From positions 2,728,001-2,792,000 of the forward strand of contig NZ_CP025012.1 of NCBI RefSeq assembly GCF_002953715.1: a DNA stretch of 64,000 bases, in the 5' to 3' direction. Below the pieces are notes generated by a model. It saw only the letters and a program-made list of their open reading frames with translations, was not told where the DNA came from and did no database searches. The stretch's first letter is position 1. Every line of letters starts with the position of its first letter. Shown one piece after another: positions 18,515 through 27,491 of the stretch. The position numbers were made by a program, and so were the translations under genes. This stretch comes from Rhizobium leguminosarum (lineage in GTDB: Bacteria; Pseudomonadota; Alphaproteobacteria; Rhizobiales; Rhizobiaceae).

Positions 18515-18916
18515 TCAGAACGACCGGTGGACCGCCTTGTCGTTGGCAAGACGCGTCACGCAGCCTTCGAGCTTGGCGAGCAGCAGATCGAAGTCGAGCG
18601 GCTTCGTCAGATAGTCCGCCGCTCCGCCGCGCAGGCCGGCCAGCGTGTTTTCCCGGTCGGTCAGTGCCGTCAGCAGGATGAAGGGAATGTTGGAGAGCTC
18701 GGGGTGGTTGATCTGAATTTCCGCCAGAAGCTGGTGCCCGTCCATGACCGGCATCGAAATATCGCTGATGACGATATCGGGCCATTTCGACAGGATCATT
18801 TCCAGTCCCTCGGCGCCGTTCGAGGCCTCGAGTGTCTTGTAGCCGGCTTCGCTCAATTCTTCGACGAGCAGGTTCCGGATCTCGACTTCGTCTTCTATGC
18901 ACAGGACTGTAACCAT
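18515..18916 (-). CDS. Stand-alone response-regulator receiver
   Basis: Single receiver domain of 133 residues with no output domain. Acidic pocket IEDE (residues 7-10), phospho-acceptor Asp52 in ISDISMP, Thr near LLTALTD (82-88) and Lys105 in LTKPLD are all in place, so it should be phosphorylated. It is encoded 10 bp after the sensor kinase gene and is its obvious partner. Without an output domain it must act through protein contact or as a phosphate sink or relay. Confidence 0.9.
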   Translation of the reverse strand: MVTVLCIEDEVEIRNLLVEELSEAGYKTLEASNGAEGLEMILSKWPDIVISDISMPVMDGHQLLAEIQINHPELSNIPFILLTALTDRENTLAGLRGGAADYLTKPLDFDLLLAKLEGCVTRLANDKAVHRSF

Positions 18917-18926
18917 GAGCTCTTCC

Positions 18927-20672
18927 TTAAGCTGCGACTTGTTGATCCGACAATAGAAACTCTATTGGCAGAAGAATGGTGAATGTTGTGCCTTTGCCGA
19001 GCTCGCTCGTCACCTCGACGGTGCCGCCATGCAGTTCGACGACCTGCTTGACGACGTTGAGGCCGATGCCCGTTCCGGCAATGCCCGTCGCGCTGCGGGC
19101 GCGATAATAGGGCTGGAATAGCTTTGGCAGATCCTCCGCATCCATACCGATGCCACTGTCGGAGATGGCGATCTCCACCGTCTTCTCGTCGGCCCGGGCG
19201 CGAACATGAATGTCAGGCGCGTTGGGCGAATATTTGACGGCGTTCGAAATCAGGTTGGTGAAGACCTGCTCCATGGCGCTGCGGTCAAACGTCAATACAT
19301 CCGGTATCGGCGCGAGATCGAGATGGAACACATGCGAGCGGCTGAGGTGGCGCTGCCTGTCGCAGCAGCTGACGAGCAGGGCTTTCAGATCGCCTTCGCT
19401 GCGCTTTAGCGTGATCTGTCCGGTTTCGAGCCGGCCGCTGGCGAGAATACTCTCCATCAGATCCACCATGCGCACGACCGCACTGCGGATCACGCCGGCT
19501 TTTTCGTGAACGTAATCACCGCTGACGTTGGTCGTCGAGCGGCAGAGCCGCTGGGCAGCGGCGTCGATGATGGCGAGCGGGGTGCGAAACTCGTGCGAGG
19601 CCATGGCGACGAACTGCCGCTGAAGCGCATTCACCTGCCGTTCGTGCACCAGCAGGCGGTCCAGTTCCTCTCTCTGCCTTTCGATCTCGGCCGTTCGATC
19701 GGCCACCATCTCTTCCAGATGGTCGCGGTGGTGGGTGAGCTGCGCCTGGCTGTCCAGCAGGGTCAGCGAGGTGCGATGCAGACCTCGTCCAAGCCAGAAC
19801 ACGACGGTGATCAGCAGCGCCAGGCAGCCGAGCCCCGCCGGCGCGATCTGCTGCAGCAGCATGAAGCCGGGCCGGATAGGCGGCCACACGAAATAGCCGA
19901 TCGTGCCGCCGTCATGGGACGACACAGGCACTTGCGCCCGCTCGTCCTCACCTTTCGAAGGCGCGAAATGCAAGCCTTCGAGCAGCGCGTGATGCGCGAT
20001 ACTTTCAGCGGTCTTTCCATCGATGAACTTGACCGAGATGGCGATGAATTCCTGGCCCGCCTCGATCTGCATCCTGGCCGAGCTCGGCAGAATGGGACGC
20101 GCGCTTGTTATCGCCGGCCTGTTGCCGATCATGATCGTCCGAACCGTGGCCAGTTGACCAAGTGCTTCGGCGCCGGGTTTTGCAGCCCGCTCAACGAGAG
20201 CGGCGCGCATCTCTCCGGCAAGAGCGGTCATTTCATGGCCGTCGTCGTCACCGAGCCGCGGCGGCGTGGCATCCGCGCCGTCACGGAACGCAAACATCAG
20301 GCGATTGGTATCGTCGAAGATATAGGTTCTGTCGTGCCCGAAATACTGGCTCGTCCACCGACCGACATTGTCGAGCAGCCATTCATGGTTTCGCTGCTTG
20401 GCATAGAGGAAGGCATCATCCCATTTGGTGACGCTTTCCTGCTCCCGGGGAAGTGCCGCGATCTGCTCTTCCAGTCCCTGCCGAACGAAGTCGGCCTGCC
20501 GGCGCAACGAGAGATCATCGACCTTCACCGCGGCGAGCCACGCAAATCCGCACAGCAACACAGCCGCCGCGCAGGTGAGCGTCACCAGGACGAATGTAAT
20601 GTGGGATGTGAGCCCGACCTTCAATACCTGCAACCTTTTGATGGCGCCCGCTGCCGAGAAGTTGACACGCAA
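18927..20672 (-). CDS. Membrane sensor histidine kinase with CHASE4-like periplasmic domain
   Basis: Transmembrane kinase of about 581 residues. Helix one is near residues 25-50 and helix two near 278-297; the 230 residues between form a periplasmic sensor resembling CHASE4 (KWDDAFLYAKQRN, then YFGHDRTYIFDDTNRL). A coiled coil (about 305-350) leads to the HisKA box MASHEFRTPL with His360 and an HATPase domain with N box NLISNAVKYSPN, G1 DSGIGM and G2 GTGIGL. The assigned start is a TTG at 20672 with no strong ribosome site; a start a dozen codons later is possible. It forms a two-gene operon with the receiver. Confidence 0.88.
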   Translation of the reverse strand: MRVNFSAAGAIKRLQVLKVGLTSHITFVLVTLTCAAAVLLCGFAWLAAVKVDDLSLRRQADFVRQGLEEQIAALPREQESVTKWDDAFLYAKQRNHEWLLDNVGRWTSQYFGHDRTYIFDDTNRLMFAFRDGADATPPRLGDDDGHEMTALAGEMRAALVERAAKPGAEALGQLATVRTIMIGNRPAITSARPILPSSARMQIEAGQEFIAISVKFIDGKTAESIAHHALLEGLHFAPSKGEDERAQVPVSSHDGGTIGYFVWPPIRPGFMLLQQIAPAGLGCLALLITVVFWLGRGLHRTSLTLLDSQAQLTHHRDHLEEMVADRTAEIERQREELDRLLVHERQVNALQRQFVAMASHEFRTPLAIIDAAAQRLCRSTTNVSGDYVHEKAGVIRSAVVRMVDLMESILASGRLETGQITLKRSEGDLKALLVSCCDRQRHLSRSHVFHLDLAPIPDVLTFDRSAMEQVFTNLISNAVKYSPNAPDIHVRARADEKTVEIAISDSGIGMDAEDLPKLFQPYYRARSATGIAGTGIGLNVVKQVVELHGGTVEVTSELGKGTTFTILLPIEFLLSDQQVAA

Positions 20673-20757
20673 AGGTTGACGGACCGTGAATTATGCGCTC
20701 CCGTGCGGGTCTGCGGCAGGTCTCCCATAGGCATCGCAATCGTTGAAGGAGAAGCAC

Positions 20758-21294
20758 ATGAATGCAGCAGCATCGTCGGATAAGTCAGGCATCAGAATCG
20801 AGCCGATCGCTGCCGCCCATATCGACAGCTTTCATCATGCGCTCGACGTCGTCGCGCGAGAGAAAAAATACCTGTCCATGCTGGAAGCGACTCCCCTGCC
20901 GCAGACGCGTGAGTTCGTGATGGGCATGATTGCAAAAGGCAATCCGCAATTCGTTGCCACCGCTCAAGACCAGGTCATCGGCTGGTGCGACATCAGCCGG
21001 CATTTTTTCCCATCGCACGCCCATCGCGGAAACCTCGGAATGGGGATCCTTCCCGCATATCGGGGCAAGGGTCTCGGACGCATGCTCATCGAGACCACAT
21101 TGAGAGCCGCGCAGAAAAGCGGTTTTGCAAGGGTTGAACTCGATGTTTATGAAGACAACGCCCGTGCTATCGCTCTCTACGAAAAGATGGGATTTGCACG
21201 CGAAGGCATCGTCCGACGTGCGGCACGCATCGACGGTCGGTTCATCGATGCGATCAGCATGGCGCTTTTGTTCGACGAGCGCGGCGCAGCATAG
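20758..21294 (+). CDS. GNAT family N-acetyltransferase
   Basis: Acetyl-CoA-dependent acetyltransferase, 178 residues. The CoA pyrophosphate loop is GILPAYRGKGLGRMLIE (about 98-114) and the C-terminal NARAIALYEKMGFAREG motif is typical of the RimI/amino-group acetyltransferases. ATG 20758 follows GAAGGAG. Divergent from the sensor kinase with 85 bp between starts. Substrate not predictable. Confidence 0.87.
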   Translation: MNAAASSDKSGIRIEPIAAAHIDSFHHALDVVAREKKYLSMLEATPLPQTREFVMGMIAKGNPQFVATAQDQVIGWCDISRHFFPSHAHRGNLGMGILPAYRGKGLGRMLIETTLRAAQKSGFARVELDVYEDNARAIALYEKMGFAREGIVRRAARIDGRFIDAISMALLFDERGAA

Positions 21295-21468
21295 ATCCAG
21301 GTATTGCCGAGAATTTTTGAACGAGTCCAACTGACTCCCGTGCCCCGGATGTTTGGCCTGTCGTGTTCGTCCCCCCGTGGATGGAACTGCTTTCATAGTT
21401 GGGCGTTTTTGTCAGTTAGATCGGGAACTGCTGGCATTCCGCCGGCACTGCCGAATGGGAGAAAAATC

Positions 21469-21840
21469 ATGAGAACGATATTGATCGCGATAGGTGCGTT
21501 AACTGCTTTAGCCGGGTCTGCTTTTGCGGCCGAGCCTGCCACGACGGTAGACACGAAAATGGGCAAGGTCCTGGCTACTGAAAAGGGCATGGTCCTTTAC
21601 ACCTTCGACAAAGATACAAAAGACAAATCCAACTGCGATAAGGATTGCCTGAAGAAGTGGCCGGCGTTCCACGCCGGAGCCAAGGCAAAGGCAGAAGGCG
21701 AATGGACGCTGGTCAAAGCTGCGGATGGCAAAGAGATGTGGGCCTACGAGGGCAAGCCGCTCTACACCTATGTCGAGGATAAGAAAGCCGGTGAAGCCAA
21801 CGGCGATGGCGTTGGGGGAGTTTGGCACGCGGCCAAATAG
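21469..21840 (+). CDS. Exported protein with two PF03640-type secreted repeats
   Basis: Small periplasmic protein (123 residues) of the COG4315 family. ATG 21469 after GGGAG opens a Sec signal peptide (cleavage after SAFA, about residue 20). Two copies of the repeat are visible: LYTFDKDTKDKSNCDKDC (about 44-61) and LYTYVEDKKAGEANGDG (about 101-117), each with the aromatic-x-aromatic-x-x-Asp core. Two Cys in the first copy could form a disulphide. Function of the family is not established. Confidence 0.82.
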   Translation: MRTILIAIGALTALAGSAFAAEPATTVDTKMGKVLATEKGMVLYTFDKDTKDKSNCDKDCLKKWPAFHAGAKAKAEGEWTLVKAADGKEMWAYEGKPLYTYVEDKKAGEANGDGVGGVWHAAK

Positions 21841-21980
21841 CTGAACCGGCGACCGTTTGAACGGGCGGTCGTCGGATCGCCTTGAACCGCAAGACCGACC
21901 TCTGGAACTACATATCCCTTCTCTACGGCTTTCGCCGACAAACCCGGCCTCCGCCGAATGCTGCACCATTCCTCGCGACA

Positions 21981-22304
21981 TCATCCACTAGATTCCAAAT
22001 GCTGGTCAGAAGCAGAGATCGGGGACGCAGATAGTATGCGGTCTTTAGTTTGCGCTGCAGCCCACTCGAGAAAAAGGTTGTAGCAACCGCCAACAAGGTC
22101 GGCTCGGCGATCGGTAATCCGCTGAAACGCAGGGACAGCCTTATGGGCCGCGTAGTCCATCCATTCATTTAGATTTATGTCCACTCGCCAAAGTTCTCGG
22201 AATTGCTTGTAGAACTCGCGGCGAATGTCGTGCTTGTGGCCTGGCCGCTTCGATTTATTACCAGAGGAATGCAGCTCACCTTCATAAAACCACCTAAATC
22301 TCAC
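21981..22304 (-). CDS. Conserved hypothetical protein, possibly truncated
   Basis: The GTG start at 22304 has a strong GGGAGGG site. The N-terminus (FYEGELHSSGNKSK, then KHDIRREFYKQFRELW) matches, as far as I recall, a conserved hypothetical family found in many bacteria in which proteins are longer, about 200 residues or more. Here the frame stops at 107 residues and the C-terminal 30 residues do not look like that family, so a frameshift or deletion is possible. The region 21841-22400 is less GC-rich than its neighbours, which suggests acquired DNA. Confidence 0.5.
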   Translation of the reverse strand: MRFRWFYEGELHSSGNKSKRPGHKHDIRREFYKQFRELWRVDINLNEWMDYAAHKAVPAFQRITDRRADLVGGCYNLFLEWAAAQTKDRILSASPISASDQHLESSG

Positions 22305-22422
22305 TTACCAGCCCTCCCATCCTATTTATCTTTCTTGAGGCACAACCAGCTGGGACGGAGCCGCCAACGCGCTGATTTCGAATGCTGATATAGTGCGGGC
22401 CTCTTTCGCCCGGCCCCTCGCT

Positions 22423-23388
22423 CTATCGGGCGAAAGCCTCGAACGGATTGTCGTGGGTCAGGCGCATCAGGGTTCCGTCGTCTATGCCGCGCCGTTTCAG
22501 CTCGGGCAGCAAGACTGTGGAAAGATGGGTGTACGGTTTGGGTATCCCGCCCATCGGCAGCGCCGGATCGAACCAGCCCCGGTCATGGCTCAACAACAGG
22601 CGATCGCCGCAGCCCGCCTCCAGCGCCTTTATCACCAGCTCTGCTACCTCGTTGTCTCCGCCCCGGCCGACATGGTCATACTCGATCCAAGCGCCTCGCT
22701 CGGCGACGGCGACATTAAGGGCGAAGTCCTTTTCTTCCTGCGTGTGGATGGAGATGAACCTGTCGGCCTTGTAACCTTCCGCCTCGATGACATCGAGCTG
22801 ATCCATGACGACCCGTCCCCTGATCGTATGACTGCCGATGACGGCGCCTGTCTGCTCTGCGGCGCGCGCGGCTGCCCGTAAGATTTTCGTCTCGAGCGCC
22901 GTCATGCCGTCATCGCCGGCGCTGAGCTTGATCCAGCCCGCCTGGAACCCGGCCTCGTCGATCTGCTCCGTCAGCTCGCGAAGCATCCACGCTTCCAACT
23001 CTTTCTCGGAAGCCTGGCGGACCCATTCGGGAATCCAAGGCTCGCGGTAATTGCCGGTGGGAACGACGATCGGAAAATCCGTCGCGAGCGATACGGCAAG
23101 ATCGATATCCGCACGGCGTCCAACGCCGCCCGTCGAGCATTCGACCAGTGCCGTCACCCCGAGCTTCTTGATCCGCTCGATCTCAGGGGCCATCAGCCGG
23201 ACGACGTCTTCGATGTCTGCTTCGGCATAACCGGGCTGGTCCGGCGTCCTGAGGTCGACGAAGACGTGCTCGTGCGGGAGGATCATCCCAAGTTCGGATT
23301 TGCTCTTAGGCCCGAGCGTCGTGCGCAGATATTTCAAAGTCTCTCCCCCACGATCATACCGGCTTTGCGTAAAGGCCTCGACCGACAC
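22423..23388 (-). CDS. Phosphotriesterase-family amidohydrolase/lactonase
   Basis: Binuclear-metal TIM-barrel hydrolase of the PTE/PHP family, about 305-321 residues. Metal ligands are visible: LPHEHVF (HxH, near residue 40), the carboxylated-lysine motif GWIKLSAG, His in IGSHT and ISIHTQEE, and the last Asp in LLLSHDRGW. The listed 5' end is a GTG at 23388; a TTG at 23337 with GGGGGAG just upstream, giving the family-like start LKYLRTTLG, may be the true start. Members act as lactonases or phosphotriesterases; the substrate is not fixed. No operon partner. Confidence 0.85.
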   Translation of the reverse strand: MSVEAFTQSRYDRGGETLKYLRTTLGPKSKSELGMILPHEHVFVDLRTPDQPGYAEADIEDVVRLMAPEIERIKKLGVTALVECSTGGVGRRADIDLAVSLATDFPIVVPTGNYREPWIPEWVRQASEKELEAWMLRELTEQIDEAGFQAGWIKLSAGDDGMTALETKILRAAARAAEQTGAVIGSHTIRGRVVMDQLDVIEAEGYKADRFISIHTQEEKDFALNVAVAERGAWIEYDHVGRGGDNEVAELVIKALEAGCGDRLLLSHDRGWFDPALPMGGIPKPYTHLSTVLLPELKRRGIDDGTLMRLTHDNPFEAFAR

Positions 23389-23553
23389 TGCCGCGAAAAT
23401 AGATCGTCACGTACCGAAATCAATCGCTCACTCGGTTGAAATTCCCACAACTTGCCCCTTGGTGTCGACTTCCAACTTGGCGCCCGGATTGTTGGCGAGC
23501 AGACTGTCACTGGGGAGAGATATGCCGCATCGGCCTCTTCGGCGTCGCATCGG

Positions 23554-24237
23554 CTACTTCCCCTTCCCCTCCTTGCCCTGCGCCGGCCGGCTGATCGCCC
23601 GCACCTTGCCGCTGCCGCCACCGCCGCAGAAAAAGCAGTCGCCGCCGTCGGATTCGAGGCCGGAGACGCCGGTACCCTCGGGCATCTCCAGCCGCTCCAG
23701 CACCTCGCCGGTTTCGGGGTCGATGCGCCTGACGTCGCTGTCGTCGCCTTCCCAGGTGCCGTGCCAGAGCTGGCCGTCGACCCAGGTGACGCCTGTCACG
23801 ACGCGGTTGGATTCGATGGTGCGGAGGATCTTGCCGGTTTCCGGGTCGATCTGATGGATCCTGCGGCCGCGGTGCTGGCCGACCCAGAGCGAGCCTTCGG
23901 CCCAGGCAAGGCCGGAATCGCCGCCATTGCCGGGCGCCGGGATGGTAGAAAGGATACGGCCGGTCTTCGGGTCGATCTTGTGAATGACATCCTCGGCGAT
24001 CTGATAGAGGAACTCGCCATCGAAGGCCGTGCCGGCATGGGATGCGACCTCGATCGAGCGCACCACCTCGCCGCTTGCGGGATCGAGCGCATTCAGCCTG
24101 TCGCCCGAGGCGAACCAGACGTGTTCACCGTCGAAGGTGACGCCGTTGACGCGCTCGGCACCGGGAAAGGGTCCATATTCACGGATGATCGTCGCAGCCG
24201 ATTTTTTCATCTCTTCCATCCTCAAAACGCGGGTCAT
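23554..24237 (-). CDS. Beta-propeller protein, glutamine-cyclotransferase/YncE-like
   Basis: Cytoplasmic-looking protein of 227 residues built from four to five repeats of about 42 residues. Each has the pattern GV-F-G--LW followed by I-PETG-IL-TI (for example RIHQIDPETGKILRTI). This is the blade pattern of the PQQ/YncE and plant-type glutaminyl cyclase propellers. The C-terminus has an odd Cys/Gly cluster, CFFCGGGGSGK, that may bind metal. Start at 24237; Met codons at 24219 and 24210 are alternatives. Function unknown. Confidence 0.7.
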   Translation of the reverse strand: MTRVLRMEEMKKSAATIIREYGPFPGAERVNGVTFDGEHVWFASGDRLNALDPASGEVVRSIEVASHAGTAFDGEFLYQIAEDVIHKIDPKTGRILSTIPAPGNGGDSGLAWAEGSLWVGQHRGRRIHQIDPETGKILRTIESNRVVTGVTWVDGQLWHGTWEGDDSDVRRIDPETGEVLERLEMPEGTGVSGLESDGGDCFFCGGGGSGKVRAISRPAQGKEGKGK

Positions 24238-24255
24238 CCCGATCGTTGGCCTATA

Positions 24256-25476
24256 CTAATCACTGGGCAGCGGTCCCGGGAGTAACAAGATCGTCGGGAA
24301 ACCGGGTAGTGGCGGGCTCATCCAGCGCCGCGCCCGCCCGCGCCCGAAGAATTGCACCTTGCCCTCTCCGGCAAGTGAATCCAGCGCCCGCTGTACCGTG
24401 CGCGGACTGGCGCCGAGCGCGATCGCCAGCGCCGAACTCGACCACGCCTCGCCATCGGCGAGAAAGGCGAGCACCGCCCCATGCTGGCCTTCCACCAGCG
24501 GCGCCAGCACGGCGGTCTCTCCGGCACGGCGCGGCGAAAGCGCAAAGCCGCGTTTCGTCGCCGAGACCTCCGCCAGTCCCCGCAGTTCGGCACGCAGCCG
24601 GCCGATCTCGACCCGCAGCCGGGCACGATGCGATTCATCGGCATGTTTGCCGCGGAAGGCGCGCGCGATGAGCGTGCCGCGTACCACATCTGCGGGCCAA
24701 GCTTCGGCAAGCGTCCGGGCGAGCGTGAAGAGCACCGGCCGCGTTGCCAGCGACACCGAAAGCTGATCGTCGCGCACGATATGGCGGCAGGCATCGACGA
24801 CGAGCGTGCCCGAAGCTAGCAGCTCTTCCACCTCCTCGAGCAGCAGCGGGCTTTCCCGCCAGCGCGAGATCAGCCGCGCCACCGGCGCGTTGAGCACCTG
24901 GGCGGCATTTTCCACCTCCGCCGTCAATACGGGCATACCGGCCTCGTGCGCCGCCTGCCTCGCCCGATCGAGAGCCTGGTGCGCCGCTTTCGTCTGCAGG
25001 CGCCGGATCGCGATGCCCGCGACCACCAGCTCATGAGCGGCCCTTGCCGCCGGCGGCAGCGGCGTCGGATCGAGTATTTCGAGCGCCCGCTCGGCCTCGT
25101 CGAGCCGGCCGATCAGCACCAGCCGGCGAAGCTCGACATTCCTGGCATGGGCGGCATTGACGCTGTCGCCATGCGCTTCGAGCACCTTGCGCGCCGCCTC
25201 CAGCGCCTTGGGTGGCCAGGTGAGATCGCGCGAGACGAGCGCGATCTCGGCCTCGGCGACCACGCAGCGGGCCCGCGCCATCGCCTCCCGCGGGCCGAAG
25301 GCGCGCGCCGCACTCTTCAGCAGCGTCTTGGCGCGGACGAGATCGCCGAGCTGCGCCATCGCGATGCCGCGCAGCGCCAACGCCGGCGCATCGTCACGCA
25401 GCGCCACCCGCTTCAGCGCACCGAGCGCATCTCCCACTGCCAGCGCCCGCGCCGCCGCCGTGATCAGCGAGTCCAT
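24256..25476 (-). CDS. TPR-like protein with C-terminal winged helix; probable regulator
   Basis: 406-residue protein not assignable to a named family. Residues about 1-260 are Ala/Leu/Arg-rich helices in TPR-like pairs (for example ALALRGIAMAQLGDLVRAKT). Residues about 265-320 contain RARLRVEIGRLRAELRGL, a coiled or helical segment. Residues about 330-390 form a winged helix (AVLAFLADGEAWSSSALAIAL, then SPRTVQRALDSLAGEGKVQ). That order suggests a transcription factor with a helical sensor. It is divergent from the DUF899 gene (118 bp between starts), its likely target. The gene ends 18 bp before the beta-propeller gene start, so the two may be co-transcribed. Confidence 0.65.
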   Translation of the reverse strand: MDSLITAAARALAVGDALGALKRVALRDDAPALALRGIAMAQLGDLVRAKTLLKSAARAFGPREAMARARCVVAEAEIALVSRDLTWPPKALEAARKVLEAHGDSVNAAHARNVELRRLVLIGRLDEAERALEILDPTPLPPAARAAHELVVAGIAIRRLQTKAAHQALDRARQAAHEAGMPVLTAEVENAAQVLNAPVARLISRWRESPLLLEEVEELLASGTLVVDACRHIVRDDQLSVSLATRPVLFTLARTLAEAWPADVVRGTLIARAFRGKHADESHRARLRVEIGRLRAELRGLAEVSATKRGFALSPRRAGETAVLAPLVEGQHGAVLAFLADGEAWSSSALAIALGASPRTVQRALDSLAGEGKVQFFGRGRARRWMSPPLPGFPTILLLPGPLPSD

Positions 25477-25594
25477 TCAAATCCCGTCACACTTGTCACT
25501 CCCACCATTCCCCACCTGGCCTTAGATTTGTCGTCGACCGGCAAGCAAGCCTGCGCCGGATGCTACGACGAGAGACAGGCAAAGGAGAAGACCC

Positions 25595-26392
25595 ATGACG
25601 GCACAGCTGAACGCAACACGCCAGCAGTGGCTGGCAGCAAGGCTCGATCTGCTTGAGGAGGAGAAGGAACTGACCCGGCAGAGCGACGCGCTGGCGATGA
25701 AGCGCCAGCAATTGCCGCGTGTGAGGATCGACAAGCAATATCGCTTCGACACTGACGGCGGCAACGTCTCGCTGAAGGATCTTTTCGGCGGCCGCTCGCA
25801 GCTTCTCGTCTATCACTTCATGTTCGGGCCGGATTATACCGCGGGATGCCCGTCCTGTTCGTCGATCGCCGATGGCTTCAACGGCTTCTTCGTTCACCTG
25901 GAGAACCACGATGTCGCCTTTTGGGCGGTCTCCCGCGCGCCGTTGGCAAAGCTCGAAGCATTCAAGCGACGGATGGACTGGAGCTTTCCCTGGGCGTCGT
26001 CCTTTGGCAGCGACTTCAACGGCGATTTCAGCGTCTGGTTCTCTGCAGAGCAGCAGCACCAGGGCGAGGTAGACTATAATTACCGCCGCGAACCACCCGC
26101 CCCCCAACCGCTCGCCGCAAGGACTGTCCAGGAGTGGCAGCCCCGCGACAGCGAGGCGCCGATCACCCAGATCGCCGCCATGACCGGCACCGATGTCCCC
26201 ACCTATACCCGCGACCGCCCGGGTGTCAGCGCCTTCGAGCTCATCGACGGCGCCGTCTACCACAGCTATTCCAGCTATGCGCGCGGACTGGACGGGTTAT
26301 GGGGCATGTATCAATGGCTCGACCGCGCCCCCAAGGGCCGCAACGAAACCGGCATCTGGTGGCGCCACCGCGACCGGTACGGCAAGGAGTGA
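25595..26392 (+). CDS. DUF899 thioredoxin-fold protein
   Basis: 265-residue protein of the DUF899 (AhpC/TSA-related) family. N-terminal helix with EEEKELTRQSDALAMKRQQLP, then the core: YRFDTDGGNVSLKDLFGGR, FMFGPDYTAGCPSCSSIADG with a CPSC pair at about residues 87-90, and WASSFGSDFNGDFSV. The CxxC is at the thioredoxin-like active-site position. ATG follows AAAGGAG. It is the first gene of a probable two-gene unit with the small membrane protein 5 bp downstream, and is divergent from a putative regulator. Biological role is not established. Confidence 0.85.
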   Translation: MTAQLNATRQQWLAARLDLLEEEKELTRQSDALAMKRQQLPRVRIDKQYRFDTDGGNVSLKDLFGGRSQLLVYHFMFGPDYTAGCPSCSSIADGFNGFFVHLENHDVAFWAVSRAPLAKLEAFKRRMDWSFPWASSFGSDFNGDFSVWFSAEQQHQGEVDYNYRREPPAPQPLAARTVQEWQPRDSEAPITQIAAMTGTDVPTYTRDRPGVSAFELIDGAVYHSYSSYARGLDGLWGMYQWLDRAPKGRNETGIWWRHRDRYGKE

Positions 26393-26397
26393 CGCCG

Positions 26398-26760
26398 ATG
26401 CTGCTCTCCGCCCACACTCCAAGCAGAGGAGACGGCTACGCCGCTCTCAACGCCGCCGAATGGCTCTCGCTGGCTGCCGCCGCAGACGGATCAGCTGGTA
26501 AGCCGAGCGGTGGCATGGGTAGCCCAGGCGGCCGGATCGCCGGCCGCGTCGCCGATTGGCTGTCGCTCGCAGCCGCTCCGACATTCGTGATCATGGCGGT
26601 GCTGACAGCCACGACCGGCAGCGCCGACATGATCTGCATGACGACGCCGGATGCCTTCCCGATCGGCGGAATGGTGCCCATGTACCTGCTGATGAGCGGC
26701 TTCCACCTGGCGCCCTGGCTGCGGCTCGCCGCCGGCTGGCGGGGCTTGAGCCGGAGGTGA
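26398..26760 (+). CDS. Small membrane protein linked to DUF899
   Basis: Hypothetical protein of 120 residues. The ATG at 26398 has AAGGAG (26384-26389) inside the end of the upstream gene; stop and start are 5 bp apart. The first 60 residues are Ala/Gly/Ser-rich and polar. Two hydrophobic segments follow (about residues 62-80 with APTFVIMAVLTATTG, and 90-112 with MVPMYLLMSGFHLAPWL). A conserved-looking CMTTPDAFPIGGM loop lies between them. No family recognised; it looks like a membrane partner of the DUF899 protein. Confidence 0.65.
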   Translation: MLLSAHTPSRGDGYAALNAAEWLSLAAAADGSAGKPSGGMGSPGGRIAGRVADWLSLAAAPTFVIMAVLTATTGSADMICMTTPDAFPIGGMVPMYLLMSGFHLAPWLRLAAGWRGLSRR

Positions 26761-26843
26761 TGATGCCAAGCGCCGCCGGATCTCCGCTCAGCCGCGCTCC
26801 GCACCTTCGTCTCCGGCTTGCGTCCCGACCAACGCGCCCAAGT

Positions 26844-27491
26844 TCATGCCCTCACCTTGATAAAGTCGATCGGCCCGCCGGCAATCTCGTCATCGAACAC
26901 CGCGCAGGAAAGCTTGCCGCCGAAGACGCAGCCGCTGTCGATGTTGGTGCGGTTTCCTGTCGTCACCGGGTTGGACAGCGACGGCGTATGGCCGTGGACC
27001 AGGTGCTTGCCCCAATAGTCGCTGGACTCACCGGGAGGGAACCGTAACCAGAGAAGATCGTGCTCGCTCTGCTGCTCCAGCGGAAATGCTGGATCGACGC
27101 CCGCATGGACGAAGATGCGATATCGATCAACGTGCGTGAGGGGAAGATCGGCCGCCCATTGCAGATGCTGAGGCAGAACTCTGCCGCCGTAGGACATTTC
27201 GGTTTCAAGTCCGCCGATGCCGATGCCGATCCACACGTCTCTGCTGTCGCTATCGGCATAGGCAGCGACCATCAGGTCCTCATGATTGCCTTTCAGGCAG
27301 ATCCATCGCCACGGGTCCGATGGACCGGCGATGATCCGGTCGAGGACGCTTTTGCTGTCAGGCCCGCGATCGACATAGTCGCCAAGGAAGACGACCGTCC
27401 CTTCAGGCGCATAGGCCGCGATCCGATCGATCATCCTGTTCAGCGGATCGATACAGCCGTGGATATCGCCTATGGCAAACGTGTAGCCCAT
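26844..27491 (-). CDS. PP1-like metallophosphoesterase
   Basis: 215-residue phosphatase of the calcineurin-like superfamily. The metal ligand motifs are in order: IGDIHG (residues 7-12), GDYVDRGPDS (37-46), GNHE (68-71), and later His in the VHAGVDPAF and HLVHGHTPS segments. Bacterial relatives include serine/threonine phosphatases of the PrpA/lambda type and diadenosine tetraphosphatases. Monocistronic. Confidence 0.9.
   Translation of the reverse strand: MGYTFAIGDIHGCIDPLNRMIDRIAAYAPEGTVVFLGDYVDRGPDSKSVLDRIIAGPSDPWRWICLKGNHEDLMVAAYADSDSRDVWIGIGIGGLETEMSYGGRVLPQHLQWAADLPLTHVDRYRIFVHAGVDPAFPLEQQSEHDLLWLRFPPGESSDYWGKHLVHGHTPSLSNPVTTGNRTNIDSGCVFGGKLSCAVFDDEIAGGPIDFIKVRA

Noticed and set aside
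19506..20783. 425-codon frame antisense to the sensor kinase
   Set aside because: No family pattern; the kinase boxes are on the other strand.
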